Source: Owenia fusiformis
Taxonomy: Eukaryota > Annelida > Polychaeta > Sabellida > Oweniidae
Assembly: GCA_903813345.2 (NCBI GenBank)
Contig: CAIIXF020000012.1
Span: 28,904,684-28,968,683 of the forward strand
Length of the DNA stretch: 64,000 nt
Direction: 5' to 3'
Notes under the pieces: generated by a model
Seen by the model: the letters and a program-made list of their open reading frames with translations, nothing else
Databases searched by the model: none
What the model was told of the DNA's origin: nothing
Shown here: positions 25,201 to 38,164 of the stretch, piece after piece
How the letters are laid out: every line of letters begins with the position of its first letter
Position numbering within the stretch: the first letter of the stretch is position 1
Translations under genes and position numbers: made by a program

Positions 25201-27885
25201 ACCCTGACAATTTGATCTCTTATTTTGGTGGAATTTATAAATAGCCAGCTTTACTGTAGGTTATGAATTAATCTTTTTAGCTGACAACTCTAATAGGTAT
25301 TAATAAGTCGCTTAAAAAGACCCTTGTATGCCCACATATCATTCTTTTACTTTTCAGAAAAATGTAAATTCTGTGAACCAAACCACGAGAGACAGTGACC
25401 AAGATGACGAGGTAGCTGAACTCCCTGATATAACACCTCCTAAGCGTCGGAAAGGTCCTTCCATCAAGGTCCCTGAGAACATTAAGAAGCACCTTAAACA
25501 AAATCTAGGAGGTATTAGTATTAAAACTACCAAACCAGCTCCTGATCAAGCCTGCCAGCCTCCAAGTCCCACTGTGACTATCCCATATGGGGATAAAGAC
25601 ACAGAGATTGAGACACGTTTAATGGAAGTTGATGACAAGGAAGATGCTGTTATGGAGTCTGTTGATGAGTCTCCAATGGATTTTGATATCATTATCAATG
25701 CAGATAATGATGAGGAAGACGACCAGGATGATGATGATTCCGATATTGTTGCCAATTCGATTTTTAAAATTTCTTGTGACCAAAGTGGTATTACCACTAA
25801 AACAAAAGACAATCCAAATGAGGCAATGGTAATGGAAGCTGGAGAAAGGGAGGTGCAACAACAACAACAGACTCATGCATCAGATCCCAAGCCATTAATT
25901 CCAAGTGACACTTTGAACATAACTGAAGGTATAAACACTATTGACGATATGAATATAAGCACAGCAGAAGAAACAAGCAGAACCAATGATGTCAACACAA
26001 ACCCTGCAATATATGTCTCAATAGATGAAGATGATCTCCCAGAAATCGAAACGGAGGAAACTGAAATTGATTTATCGGATGACGAAGATGATACAACCGA
26101 CATGGATTGTGATGCAGCCGATATGGAAAAACAAGATAAAACAAAGTCTGAAAACAAAACTGACTCTCTAATTGAATGTACTGATGATGAAGATGACACG
26201 CCTGATATTTTAGTGGATGTAAAACTAGATCAAACAAATAGTGGTCCCTTGGTTGACTCCACTAAAGATGATCACAATTTGACAAGTGAAACTGCTATTA
26301 GTAAACCTGACATTTGCCCTAATGACACAATAAATAAAGCCGACATTCCAATTGATTATATTAATGATCAACAAAATATTGCCGATGATAAAGTAGAAGA
26401 GGAACAAGAGCAAATCAGGTCAGAACCTATGATGAGTAAAGGTGGGACGCTGATGGTGTATGACAAAGAGTCTGAGTACTTACATGAGGTGGATGATGAA
26501 CCCCAACAAGTTGAAGACCTGACAATCGATTCCGATCAAGAAGACGATGATATTGCTATTGTAGAAGAGAAAAATATAGTCAGATATGTGGCGGTATACT
26601 GTAAGAAATGCACTGAGGAGCACAGAATGACCGAGGATGAATACAAAAAGTCATTAGCAAAGGGTAGGATAAATACTGAAATTGAACCGCGATACATCAA
26701 CCCTCCTACTCAAATGAAACCATACAAAAGCAAATTGGATGCAACTATACCAGAAAACACAACAGCTAAACAAACCCCGGGCGTTAGTATGAAAACAAAT
26801 AGTTTATCTGAGAACAAATCTCAGAAAATTTATGAACTTGCTTTGAACCAATTATCAAAATCTAACAAATCAGGGGTTGTTAACATATCCAGCATTTCTA
26901 AACCCACCAATAATGGAGTTGAAAACACGAACCAAGGTGTGTGTAAGATTGCCAAACAACCCATCCAAATACCAAATCAGTTACCGACCATCACATTCAA
27001 TGCTCAACAGTCAGCTAAACCAGACATGGCTACACACCAAGGCACTCATACACAATCAAGACAGCCACCTGTAAACCGCAGTGGACCATTCAGTTTCTTA
27101 GAACAAGGTTTGCAGACTTTGAAGGGAGTTGGCAATGTGATAACTCAGAAAGGAGGAGGTCTGCGCCCTATTCTACCCAAACCATTGAACTCTCACCCCA
27201 ATGTAAGTTCCTTCAATTTATCTATATTGATGATTGCACTCGTAGGTGTTTTCTCGCTATTGTCATGCTCAGTATTTCCTCTATTTTCCATTTTTATATT
27301 GTGCTTTCATATTTATTAGAATTATTCAAATGTCATTTTTGATTCCATTACTTTTCAACCACTGAAAAAATCTTGAGTGTAAATTTTTAACCTTTTCACC
27401 GTATTATTACCTTACTTTAAGCTTGCTCAACAGATGAAAACAACCTCCCAGAAAATAGAATGCAAACAAGTAACAAAGGTGAGACCCATCCTTCCAAAAC
27501 CAGTCGACAGTTTCCTCCCCATAAATGAACAAGATAATGTGGCGAATGATGAGACACATGACGATGAAGGTGGTGTCCCCGCGTCACAGGAAAGTCTCGG
27601 GTCTGTGGCAATGACCCCTCCCCCAGAAGCCTTACCTGATGAAGACCTAGAGGAACAGCAGAACAAGGTTAGTATTTAATACAACATAGTTTCAATTATC
27701 AAAATACTCTGTTGTGCGTTGTAGAATAAAGAACAATTTTTGGGGGAATTTTTTTTATTTAAATTTTTTTTATTTCATTTCAGAGAAGAAAAAACATGTT
27801 GAAGCAAATGCAAAAACGAACAAATTTTTTATGTGTTCTGCAAGAATACGACTTCTTTTCACAGCATTCTGAGTGTAATGTATAA
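19298..27885 (+). CDS. Large C2H2 zinc-finger, coiled-coil and tandem-repeat protein
   Basis: Exons 19289-21217, 21351-22132, 22242-24963, 25358-27202, 27434-27667 and 27784-27885 all have GT-AG ends, and phases join without a break (7,605 nt, 2,534 residues from ATG 19298). The ATG at 19226 lies before a good 3' splice site (ctttcag, AG 19287-19288), so 19298 is the first ATG of this exon; upstream coding exons may exist. Five C2H2 fingers are visible: two at residues 13-66 (the second atypically spaced), two near 850-905 (one split by an intron), and one near 945-965. A charged coiled coil spans about 385-640, a 13-residue repeat about 1125-1587, and an Asp/Glu-rich region the fourth exon. 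The motif RPILPKP occurs twice, at the end of exon 4 and the start of exon 5. Probably nuclear and nucleic-acid binding, by inference only. Family not recognised. Confidence 0.85.
22915..24300 (+). repeat. Coding 39-bp minisatellite (13-residue repeat)
   Basis: About 35 units of the pattern x(G/S)T(Q/R)xHQQLPVSx lie inside exon 3 of the zinc-finger gene. Typical units read MGTQQHQQLPVSQ and ISTRPHQQLPVAA. Larger blocks (two to four units) are themselves duplicated, for example around 23290-23480 and 23490-23640. The frame is kept throughout and the HQQLPV core is the most constant part, which suggests purifying selection on the peptide or recent homogenisation. Confidence 0.92.
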
Positions 27886-28200
27886 TGTATATCTTGGATG
27901 TTGATCCTTGTTACCACGCTATAATGGTTTGATAACTAGAGAACAATGTATAATGTGTTTAAAATACTTCAATATGTATGTACAATTTTATATAATGAAA
28001 TTTAAGTAAGATGATTAAAACATATTTAATATAATTTTTCAGTAGTAGATGACAGCTCCAACTCAAATTCGAACATGCAGATAGAAGTCCATAAAGATAT
28101 TCCAGATGCCACCAGTGTGAGGTCCAATAGCAGACATTCCAAATGGACCAGGCGTATGCGGTTATGTAGACTATTCCCATGCAGTTTGTACTTGCAATAA
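27784..28200 (+). CDS. Alternative 3' end of the zinc-finger gene (exon 7)
   Basis: Exon 6 can stop at TAA 27883-27885. Alternatively it can splice from GAGT|GTAATG (GT at 27875) to tttttcag|TAGTAG (exon from 28043). The phases agree (1 nt + 2 nt), and the joined frame stays open for 52 more codons (VDDSSNSNSN, MQIEVHKDIPDATS and onward, ending CSLYLQ) to TAA 28198-28200. This gives 2,583 residues. The donor is weaker than others in the gene, so both ends are possible. Confidence 0.5.
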
Positions 28201-31200
28201 GAAGTCTAGTATACAATAACTTCCGTGTGTGCAAAATTCACTGTACAAATCACTGCCATGCCGATTTTGCAAATGGGTGAAGACGCACACACATATACAA
28301 ACTGTACTTTATCAGACCTTCAAGGATCTCAACATGATATAAGAACTATTCTTTATTCTACATTTTATGTGGGGTGATCCTTGCCTTGTCATCACGCTAA
28401 CTAGAGAACAATGTATAATGTGTTTAAAATACTTCAATATGTATGTACAATTTATTCACTGTACAAATCACTGCCATGCCGATTTTGCAAATGGGTGAAG
28501 ACGCACACACATACAGTATACATGCTGTACTTTATCCTCTACCTTCAAGGTATTCTATATTCTACATTTTATGTAGGGTGATAGATGGTTGTATTATGCA
28601 AAATGTCTTCCTATGTATCTTTGAAAAATAGAAAATGAGACTTAGTCGTAACAAGGGAGGCGATCAGTATTTTTTGTAATACTTAAGGTCAGTACTTTCA
28701 AGCCGTCCATGACATAAGGATGATGAAAAACAGCATTAAACAATATTAAGAATTTGAACAGTATTGTATATTTACTTTATATAGTCAATTATACTGTACG
28801 TACATAAATGTGATATAACTTATATAGTCAATGTATATAGACATACAACAATGTAATAGGGCCATTGAATATAGACTAACAACAATGTTCAACAACTTGA
28901 GACAACTTATATATAGTCAGTGGAATGTTCAACAACTGGAGACAACTTATATATAGTCAGTGTATATAGACATACAGCAACATTCAATTATCTTATGTAC
29001 AGTCCATTTTAGTGTTTTATTTTCGTCAGTAAAACCTAAAATGTAAGAAATCATAAGACCTCAGTGTCCTATGGAAAAATAGGACACATTATTGTTGTAC
29101 AAGTATAACATTTGTATATTTAATGACGAAATAAAACATTGAAATGAACTTTAGTCAATGTATATAGGCGTACAACTTTCAATAAACTTGTGTAGTCAAT
29201 GTATATAGGATTACGATGCTATCACTGTTATATTCCTCGCTCTCTGATTTGTCGCACACGTGACTTGATTACGTTTCATTAAAAAGCGTATTTCATGTAT
29301 TTAAGAGGCATATTCCAACCAAGTACGTTAGTACTGTAATTTATAGCATCGTCGATATCATATCCTTCCCGGTGGGTCTTCCGTCAAATGAAAATTATCC
29401 CATATTTCGCAGGTTTTATTTAGTTTATTCATTTACATCATTATATTAAAACAGAAAGTCAATTATTTGTCAATAACTAAATAAATCGATAAATAATGAT
29501 GACCTCATCAGGAAATGGGGAGTATTACAGTGAATAATAAAACAAATATTTTTTTTTATATTTTATCAACTATGAATATATATATCTTGTACACTTTGTA
29601 AATAGTGTATTGTCATGTATATACTTCCAATATATAAAGAACATTCAATATAACTTTTTTTATTGGATCATACAACTTCAATACAACTTGCAAGTCATAT
29701 TACACGGTATTTTCAAATAAAAAAAGTGGCGTTGCAAAACACTCTGTGAACAGTAATGTTTAAATGTATCTTAAGCGTTAAAAGACATAGCTGAAGCCGG
29801 TCGCAAAAATGGGAGTACCTCTACTTTTAAATAAAATGATCTCGTGTTAAACAATTTTTCACAGGGGGTCCGAGAGGAGGTGCTATTTTAAGAATTTACC
29901 GGAATTAGCCTGGGAATATCCATTAACATAAAATAGTCCAATACTGTACGGACTAGGGATGTAACAGAATCAGCTTCCAAAAATGTACGGGCAAACTTTA
30001 AAGCGTGAATTTGCGAAAATCTAGACTCCAAAAGAAGTAGCTTCTGCAATACAATTTGTCGTCAATGAGCAACGCAAAATTTCATGGCATTAAGCATTTC
30101 AATGTTTTCCTCTCTGTCTCAAATTGTTTTGTTTTTGGCTAGAAGTTCAAACTTTGATCAGCTGTGCAAAATTGGTTTTGGTGATTAAGCTCATAAAATA
30201 ATCTTTTAAACATATATAATGTACTATGCAATTTAAGCTGGATAAACAGTTGTGTGTGCCAAAAGAAACCATGCCAAATAGTAATTTTATTTCATGGCTT
30301 ATATAAACAATAGGGCAATTATATAAACATGATTTAAACAATCGCAATTCAGTTTGTTGTTGAAAAATGTACACATACCTTAAGTGTATTTATTATAGTT
30401 TTGATATTACTCGCTATATTACAGGGTTGACCAAAAAAGGTAACCCAAACAAATGTTAATAACTCCGACACCAGCAAGGGTCTTTAAAGACGTTGTTTTG
30501 GTTATAGCGGGATAAATAGTGTAAAGTAATCGCCGTTTGCGGAACAAATCGTGAAACTTTCCTCAAATGATCACTGATTGCTACTCTTTAAATAAAGCAA
30601 CTGTGCCAAAATATCGCCCCATAGGAACTACCCTAATTTTACAGTTCTTACCCCCCCCCATGGTCACGGAGGGGGGGGGGGGGCTAAAAAAATTTTGACA
30701 CAATTTTTTTTACTAAATTATGCTCATACTTCAAATTTAATATTACCTTATCATGTTAAGAAGTTGATGTTGAAGTAAAAATATGAAATACCATTGATTT
30801 TCGATTGCTATGTTAAAGGGTGGTGATGGGCGACGCCCACTTTTCTTGTATTGAATATTTTGCACCATATCACAGTAGCAGGAGTAAATCAAATAAGTGA
30901 TATATGATTTTAAAATTACATCTATATCTAATGCTTCACATGACTATTATTTTTCACCTTTTTCACTGTTAAAGGCTTGTTTTGAGTCACACCCATCTTT
31001 TAGATATACAGAAAAAATGGTCGATACGGCTTGACTTGTGGTTTCTTTTGGCTTCTGAGTGCAGTTAGACTCCATATATCAACTATCTATATCTGTTTCA
31101 TAGTTCCTTTAGTTTCACTTTGCACACATTTTTAAATCATAGTTTTATTAATCTTATCAATAGAAGGATTTATACTAGTGTCTATCAGTATCATAGTTAC

Positions 31201-31381
31201 TTTTTGGTATGTTGCAGTGTCCTTATGAAGAACAATTGCCATCACACACACATAATGCTGTACAAACAAGATTTCCTTTCAGGCTCTTGCATCGTGTTGA
31301 TATGCATTGGTTTTTGCAGCTACACTTTATGAGAGCCTGGCAAGCGTCTGATGCTTGGGGTAAGGTTGTCCACCTTGGTAT
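27886..31381. other. 3' flank with duplications; no further gene
   Basis: Likely 3' UTR at the left, with a candidate poly(A) signal (cgaaataaaac) near 29130. A block of about 55 bp (cactgtacaaatcactgcca, then tgccgattttgcaaatgggt) occurs at 28239 and 28457. Another (gaacaatgtataatgtgttt) occurs at 27941 and 28407. Tatatagtcaatg-type words recur at 28780-29205. The remainder, including C/G runs near 30650-30680, holds no supported exon. Confidence 0.5.
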
Positions 31382-33236
31382 TCATTTGGTGTCTTCAAAT
31401 ATCCAGCCCCACTCAGCTGGGGAAGGAACTTGAGGATTCACTGTAAGTGGTTGCCCCCAAATAAATACAGCTTGGTATATGACTCTCTTCATATGCTGTA
31501 AAAGGGCATCTGATGTTGGACGAATGTGTGATATTATTGAAGTCCTTTTTGTGAACATCTCCTTCCTCGCAGCATTGATTGATGTTTCATTGCTTGTTTT
31601 AAGTTGGAGACCAGAATAATGAACTGCTCTAAAATAGGCATCAAGCAGGGTATTGGGTCGTATTGAGATTTCTGTTAATACTGTAGTCAATTCAGGGTAG
31701 GTACTCCGTTGGTTCCAGGCTGATGTCTTAGACTTTCCATTAAAGCCTGGTGTGGTGTCACACCCAGTCATAGCATGGAATATTGGGAAACACATGGCTT
31801 TCTGAGGAGTCATTTCATGGGCAATTTCGTGGGCTGGAAGGTATCTATAGGACTTTCCCTTGCCAAAGGCAAGCCAGATTTGAATGTTAAGTTGTACTAA
31901 CTGTCAGAACAACAATGTCTGAATCAACTGTTCTAATCGTCATTTTTGAGAAGCCTTTTAACATTGCATCATATATGTGCCTCTTCATGGGATGATGGTG
32001 AAATCTCAGAGACATGCTGCTTAGGATATGCCTCTGCAGAATTTCCAATTGTTGTAATCAGGATCTTATTCTCTGGTACTGAAATGGCTGAGACATTTGA
32101 TGCAAGGAAGGTAAAGAGATCACTTTTCTTGTCATCCGAGCGTAGAAATTCTGGCCAATTCCCTGGCAATTTGTTTTCTGGATAAACTATTTGACGCTTT
32201 CCAGATCCATGCTTTTTTCTTGTTGAAGATTTGACACTATTTGGTATATATTGATCCCATAAAATATCAAGTCTTTGTACTCTATTAAGTTGATTGGCAG
32301 TATACTTATTAAATGTCATTTGAGTATTGTAGGAAGGTTCTTGCTTTTTGAGTTTTCAGCTGGTGGACTATTACGGCACCATCAAGAAACAGGGCTTCAA
32401 CATCTGGTGTATTGATCTCTCTATTTGGAACAAGGTCTTCTACTGGTTTTAAGATATTTGCTTTGAGTCCAGTCTTGATTGTGCCATCTGGTGATGGCTT
32501 TTGATCTTTCAATAATTCTCTCCTTTATATATACTTCACATTAACTTTCCCCCTTTTCTCAATTGTGTTCAATGTGTCAACTGCATTGCTTGACATTACA
32601 TCTTTAGTATCAAGTGTCCAAAGTTCCTTTGATGTTGCAATAAAGGGGTTTCCTAAATCATTGATAACCTAAGTAAGGGAATTGACATATTTGTTGAAAC
32701 TGGTTTGATAACTAACACTGTGCTCATGGTTTGCAAGGACCATCATTATTCTTCATCTCATCCTCAAACTCAGTTAACATTCTTGCGATCTCTGGACCAT
32801 CGACCATCCACTTCTGTAATGCGGTTGGATTGTCGAACAACCCCACAGCTCCACCCTCACTTTTGATCACACTATTATTTTGCTCATGGGCTTGGTCTAT
32901 TGACATGGAGGAGAAGCTTTTTATTGACTTGCTGACAGTAAAATGCCCCTTCATGAAACCATTGTGAACTTCAGGGTGTATTTCTTTGAGCTAAACCATA
33001 TCACTTACATGGACAGGTACCCAGCAGGCATAATTGGTATGATCCAGGGAGACAAACCATGGCATGATTTCCATGATAGTTTCTTTGTAAAGCTTGAAGT
33101 CCCCAAGTCTCACAGCTCTAACATTTGTTAGACACAGAACTTGTAATTGGAGTACCATGTACCAGAATTTGAATATAGGTGACCCTGTTTCTTCACTCTG
33201 CTGGGTATCTATCAAAGATTCAAAATCAAGAGGCAA
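31382..33236 (-). pseudogene. Broken copy of a multi-copy invertebrate family ('FHALTGCDT')
   Basis: Read on the - strand from 33236 down to 31382, segments match in order an uncharacterised protein family that I recall from many cnidarian, echinoderm and amphioxus genomes. The segments carry SPIFKFWYMVLQLQVL, LDHTNYACWVPVHV, SIDQAHEQNNSVIK, a region rich in Lys/Asp ending SHEEAHI, VDSDIVVL, and finally FHAMTGCDTT. The Asp and Glu-Glu motifs suggest a PIN-like nuclease fold (inference). The copy is broken in several places and spread over more than one frame. Its multi-copy habit suggests a mobile element or a retro- or DNA-transposed gene. Two CCAAT boxes lie just upstream on the gene's 5' side. 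Confidence 0.75.
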
Positions 33237-33384
33237 AATTGTATTGATTGGTAATCTACCTGAAATCTACCCAAGTAACAAGACCCCCTCCCAATACACA
33301 TAAGACTCATTCTTAACAGTCGATTCCTCAGCTAGCGTGAGGAATCCCCATTAAGTCACACAAGCGCCCACAAGTGCCTTGAAC

Positions 33385-33450
33385 CAGGCAGCCAATCAGG
33401 TTTATGATGAACAAATTCAACGACCAATCAGATAACAGGACGACTTTCCC
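33385..33450 (-). promoter_or_regulatory. Paired CCAAT boxes 5' of the broken family copy
   Basis: gccaatcagg and gaccaatcag lie about 30 bp apart, 150-190 bp upstream (on the - strand sense) of the first recognisable codons at 33236. This fits an NF-Y-type promoter and would mean the copy was inserted with, or near, its own promoter. Position is observed; function is inferred. Confidence 0.35.
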
Positions 33451-36400
33451 GGTATATTCACACTTCAGATTGAATTAATTTCTTCGAAAATAATTAGATC
33501 AGCCAGCACAATCGCGAAATTAACACTGAAAGAGGGGGATTTGGGACTTCTTCTTTGGTAAGTAGATGGGTATATATGTGGTGAAACTCAATATGCAAAA
33601 AGTCCAGAGGGGTCTTGATTTTGCTATCCTATGGCATAGAGCCTCTTTAATCAAAATAGCCAGAACAACTTCTTGATTATTCTTATTAATCATGTAGGTC
33701 AAAATCATACTTACAAAAACTGATCTAGATCCTACGTTTATACGTTGATGCTCATTGTCACTCAAGCATGACCTTGTCAAAAACAAGAAGTGATTTTGGT
33801 AGTTGTTTAGGAAAGATACACTTTTTGCTAGATTATTCTGTATTTGCATTCAAGTCACTCATCAGATGTCACATAGTTTGTCAAACTTTATTTTCAATTA
33901 AAATTACGTTGTTTATTATGTCGAAGTACATGCCACTATGGAAAAGAGATAAAAGAATTAATTAAAGATAAGTAAATATTCATTTTGTTAAAAATTGACT
34001 GCAATCTGACCCATTATCATGTGTATCATGGTAAAAGGTCCCAACATTGAAATTATGGTACTATTTAATGATAATCCTAAAATGTTATGGATGGTCATTA
34101 AGCCTACCCCTATAAATTTTAGGGGTATGGGTAAAAATTGCAAAAAGTAGATAAAAAATGGAGGAAATTTTCGGCACAGTTGCTTTTTACACCCAGGAAG
34201 GTTGTCTGGTCATATATGGAAAGTTCCACGATTTGTTCCGTTTTCGGCGCTTTCGCCCTTTTTTATGTCACTATTTATCTCGCTATTACCTTTTTGGCGC
34301 AGCATGTACACCACGTGAATTTATATACTAGTAGAGGAATGACTTGTCTAAATGTGCAAAAGAGTTCACGTTTCAATAAGTGCGTTGAGTCTGAAACTAT
34401 AGATCGATCCAGTTAATTATGCCACCTATTGGCTATGATGTCATTTTACAGTTTCATGACAGAAACCGGATTTGCTTAATGCTAATTTTCAAAAATTTAC
34501 ATTTTTATTATTATCAATAAATACTAGATAGTATTGCTGCACTGGCAAAGTATGGCATCATAAAATCTAGCCAATAAACCTTATGATAGTTTCAGTGGTT
34601 CAATATAAGGTTCAGGATTTGTCGAAAACGTCCATTAGTATGTATTCTAAATGACTGCAATCAAATTAGCCAAAAATTGTACAAAAATTGTCATATGTAA
34701 TTTGAAACTTCTTTGTTTCAAATCAGATACATTGTATTATATAATCCCGTTTATATACATATTTTATGCTGTGTTAATTTTGTGCTAAAATACTCATGAT
34801 CATACACTCTACTATACCTTGCATTGGGTGTTCATGAGCAACCCTTTTGGCTTATTAGTAATGATTATGTTATTTGTTTTTATTTGTCTGTTCCTTATTA
34901 ATGGTTTATCGGATGACGTTAGATGTTAATAAGGTACTTTCAAAAATATACTAAACAATACAAGTGGACAAACAGAGTATCTTATGCATTTCTAGGGGTT
35001 AGGTATAGTAGAGTGTTATAGCAGTAGTCTGTATTTATAGCATGGTCTCAGTGCATTAGTAAAGTTTGTACTCAGGGGGGGGGGTGTACTCAGGGGGGAT
35101 GTTTGGTTGACTTTTATTCATATACCATTGTCTGATCATTGTGTGATCCACAGCAAGTATTATCCTTTGGAATACTCACCAAGGCGTTAGATAAAATGAG
35201 ACTGATGAATCAGAATGTTGCCTGATCATTGACATTAGCGGTTCTTGAGTTTTGGTGTTTTTGTGTTAGTCTCAGCTTTAACATGTTTAAGATAGATAAG
35301 ATACGCACAAACTTGTTAAACATGAGAGTTCTGATTTTTGATTAATTGTATTACAGCATTGGAGATTTTATTATGTAGTTTGACTCTGTGAGTTTTAACA
35401 CTTTCAGTTGCTGTACTTATTTACTTGATTAAGAATAAACTGTGATTTTTACTTTCTTAACTTGGTGTTATGTTTTGTTATGGACTACTGTAATTAAATA
35501 AATAACATCAACTTTTTGACCTTTCGAGGGTCACTGAATTAGGCCAACCAAAGGTCATATCTAAGGTCAGATGTGAACTCTTGAGAACTGCACTATGATT
35601 TTAAAAAGGTAATAAAGCGCCTTTCGTACCTTTAAAACGCTCATTCAAGTCCAATCTTCAAAAAAAGTTCAAAATATTTTGAAATAAATAATAAAGAGCC
35701 CTTCTGTGCAGATTTAATCTACTGTGACCGAATCTAACGATTTTCTTTTTCGTAGTTTTAGATTTTTCAAGAGAGAATAGACCTACAAATCCATGATACG
35801 AGATGTATAATTTTATAATACAAAGGTTTAGCTGTGACTGGTTGAAAATCAATCCTTTACTACTCTCCGACAACAGACTTTAATAAGGCAAACCGATAAA
35901 ACAACTTGAAAAGATATGATTCAATTAACCAATACCAATGATACTTTGTGCTTCCGTTACTATAGTCTTTTTTTCATTTGGATTCAAATTGCTTCTGATT
36001 ATAATCCATGGAATAACGCGGATACGCCTCATATAATGTATGATGATTAATAATTTACTAAAGGCCGAAATCGTCAACCAACTACCATTCGATATTCCAC
36101 CGCTAGACAATTGGGACATTTCATCACAACATTTACCCATTTGTCATTCATACATATATTCTCTCACCACAGCTCAAAATACCACTCGATACTTCGGAAC
36201 AACCCACGATTGCTTTTTGGAGAGGTGTAGGTTAAGATATTAATTTAACTGAATAGAATCGTCTTACAAAATCTCCTTACAGACTGTCTGAGACTATACA
36301 ATTCAAACTGTGTGAGAAAAAGTAAAAATACTAAGCATATAATGTTTCACTGAACCCATTATCTCCCAAGGCAATCGTAATTAGATTATTTTTCAAGATT

Positions 36401-37171
36401 TTGTCGTACATGTCGTACGTGGAATCTCCAATCCGAGTTGGGGAGGGACTTAGGGACGTTAAGCTACACGTTTTTTAGGAAAACGTGTACGTGAGCGTGT
36501 AATATAATGTGCCCCGGGGGTGGCAGTTGTCCCCTTTCAATTGCTTTTTAGGGACCTAGTTACAACTGTTTTCCTTATACTTTTATTCTCCACGAACAAG
36601 TAAATGCAATGAATGGGAGGACGATGATTATTGCCGGGTAAACGTACGGTTTACGTCAAGCACTTTAATCTCCCAACCGACTTAATGCAAAACCAGAAAT
36701 ATCAATAGTTGATTTTCTATCATTTGTATTGTTTTTCTTGAAATGAGCAGTTTGAATGATTTTCTGTCAAATCCCAATGCCTGAAAGTCAAAACTCAAAG
36801 GAGATCCATGTAGGCTTATGAATATAACGAAATTAAACTTCGATGCAGATGTAGTGTTTTCATATGTAATCTGTCCTTGTTTAAAATAAGCCTAGTTATA
36901 AATAAGATATATACTTTGTTTTGGGTTGTAATAGCCAGTGCGTAGGAATGCTTTACAATGCTTTTTGAAAGGCTTGGGCGAATGGAGATCTTATTTGACA
37001 CATCTGAAAACCTCATGTACAGATTATTGCCGTGGTGAACTTCACGATCGCTTGTACCATAGCTATCTGATCCTTTTTATCTAAATCTTTTATCAATACA
37101 TTTAAATGATTAATTCTCTCGATGGTGCCAAAGTGCTTAATGCCCATGGTGCCATCCACCTAACATGTCTC
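33451..37171. other. Non-coding stretch with repeat fragments
   Basis: A fragment near 35515-35625 (gtcagatgtgaactc, then gattttaaaaaggt) is related to the MITE at 37942-38164. A G-run duplication lies near 35070-35095, and a small hairpin (acacgttttttaggaaaacgtgt) near 36460. Frames at 36040-36243 and elsewhere have no family match or splice support. Confidence 0.45.
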
Positions 37172-37302
37172 AGGCCCGTAGCCAGGATTTGCCAAGGGGG
37201 GTCACTTTTTGGAACATTCTAGGCCAGGGGGTTCACTTTTGACTAATCTGGTCCAAAAATGGGCCAAAATTGTCAAAAGTGACCCCCCTGGCTACGGGCC
37301 TT
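37172..37302. mobile_element. Short MITE, 'GGCCCGTAGCCAGG' family, complete copy
   Basis: A 131-bp near-palindrome starts AGGCCCGTAGCCAGG and ends with its complement CCTGGCTACGGGCCT. Internal inverted blocks are gggggtcacttttt and aaaagtgacccccc. Related copies lie at 41256-41466 and, partial, at 41930-42075, 53340-53450 and 61500-61625. One complete and several decayed copies point to past waves of activity. Confidence 0.75.
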
Positions 37303-37941
37303 TGCCTGGTAGTGCTTATTTCCCGTTCGACTTGTAGCTTATTATAAAAAATGGTATTTCCCCAATGACACTTTCGCTACGATATTTGCACATAACTGAG
37401 TGCCTTGAAAAACATCCAACGGGAACAAGCCTGAACCACGAAACATCTGGTACCCGATCTAGCAGTCTAGTAAGTAGTAAGTACGAATAAAAAACAAGAC
37501 ATTAATTACAAAATGTGAACACAGTTCTCAGTAGCTCTCGGTTAGCTAGATGAGTACTGCGCCGCATTCTGATTTTGCTAAGATCATATGGAAGAAGCAG
37601 GTCCACCGGTGGAGGCTTGTGGGTACTGACTTCATCGGACGCCGAGAGATAATGCCATGTCATAGGGTTTGTGAGATTTGTTCAGATCGTGGGAATACGC
37701 CATGAACAGCTGGATGGGGTCCCATACAGTCTGCATTCCATTGTTTAATAATAAACCATTATCTTTCTGTATTTCTACAGTACAGGGTGTCCCCCCGAAA
37801 TTGTAGCGAGGCAAACATGGAATAACGATGAGGGAATGATTTTTAAAGATGTGGTCATAGGTCATACGACAGACAATTTGATTATCATGAATATCTGTAT
37901 CATACTTGTAAATACCATGGACCTACGAGTATGTAATGTCT

Positions 37942-38164
37942 AGGTCACATTTCCCCGATTCATTGGTCGGCGTCTAGCCGATTGAGTATTTCGTTCAAAA
38001 TTAAAGGTCAAATCTCAAATTTGATGTCAGATGTGAACTCCTTCAGGAGAACTTTTACTTGATTTTAAAAAGGTTTGGTCAATTTGAAGCAAGTTGAAAT
38101 CAGTTTTGAACAAAATACTGCAATCAGGCGGGCGCCGGCCGATGAATCGGAGCAAATGTGACCT
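37942..38164. mobile_element. MITE with ~60-bp TIRs
   Basis: The left end AGGTCACATTT, then CCCGATTCATTGG, and TATTTCGTTCAAAA matches the reverse complement of the right end (aggtcacatttgctccgatt, then catcggccgg, then gtattttgttcaaaa). The interior includes gtcagatgtgaactcc. It is non-coding. Confidence 0.7.

Noticed and set aside
36040-36243. 67-codon + frame (VNQLPFDIPPLDNWDISSQH region)
   Set aside because: Somewhat coding-like, but overlapped by an equally long - frame, with no splice partner and no family recognised.
37632-37865. 77-codon - frame (IVIPCLPRYNFGGTPCTVEI region)
   Set aside because: Composition is protein-like and it may be a transposon fragment, but I could match it to no family and found no flanking parts.
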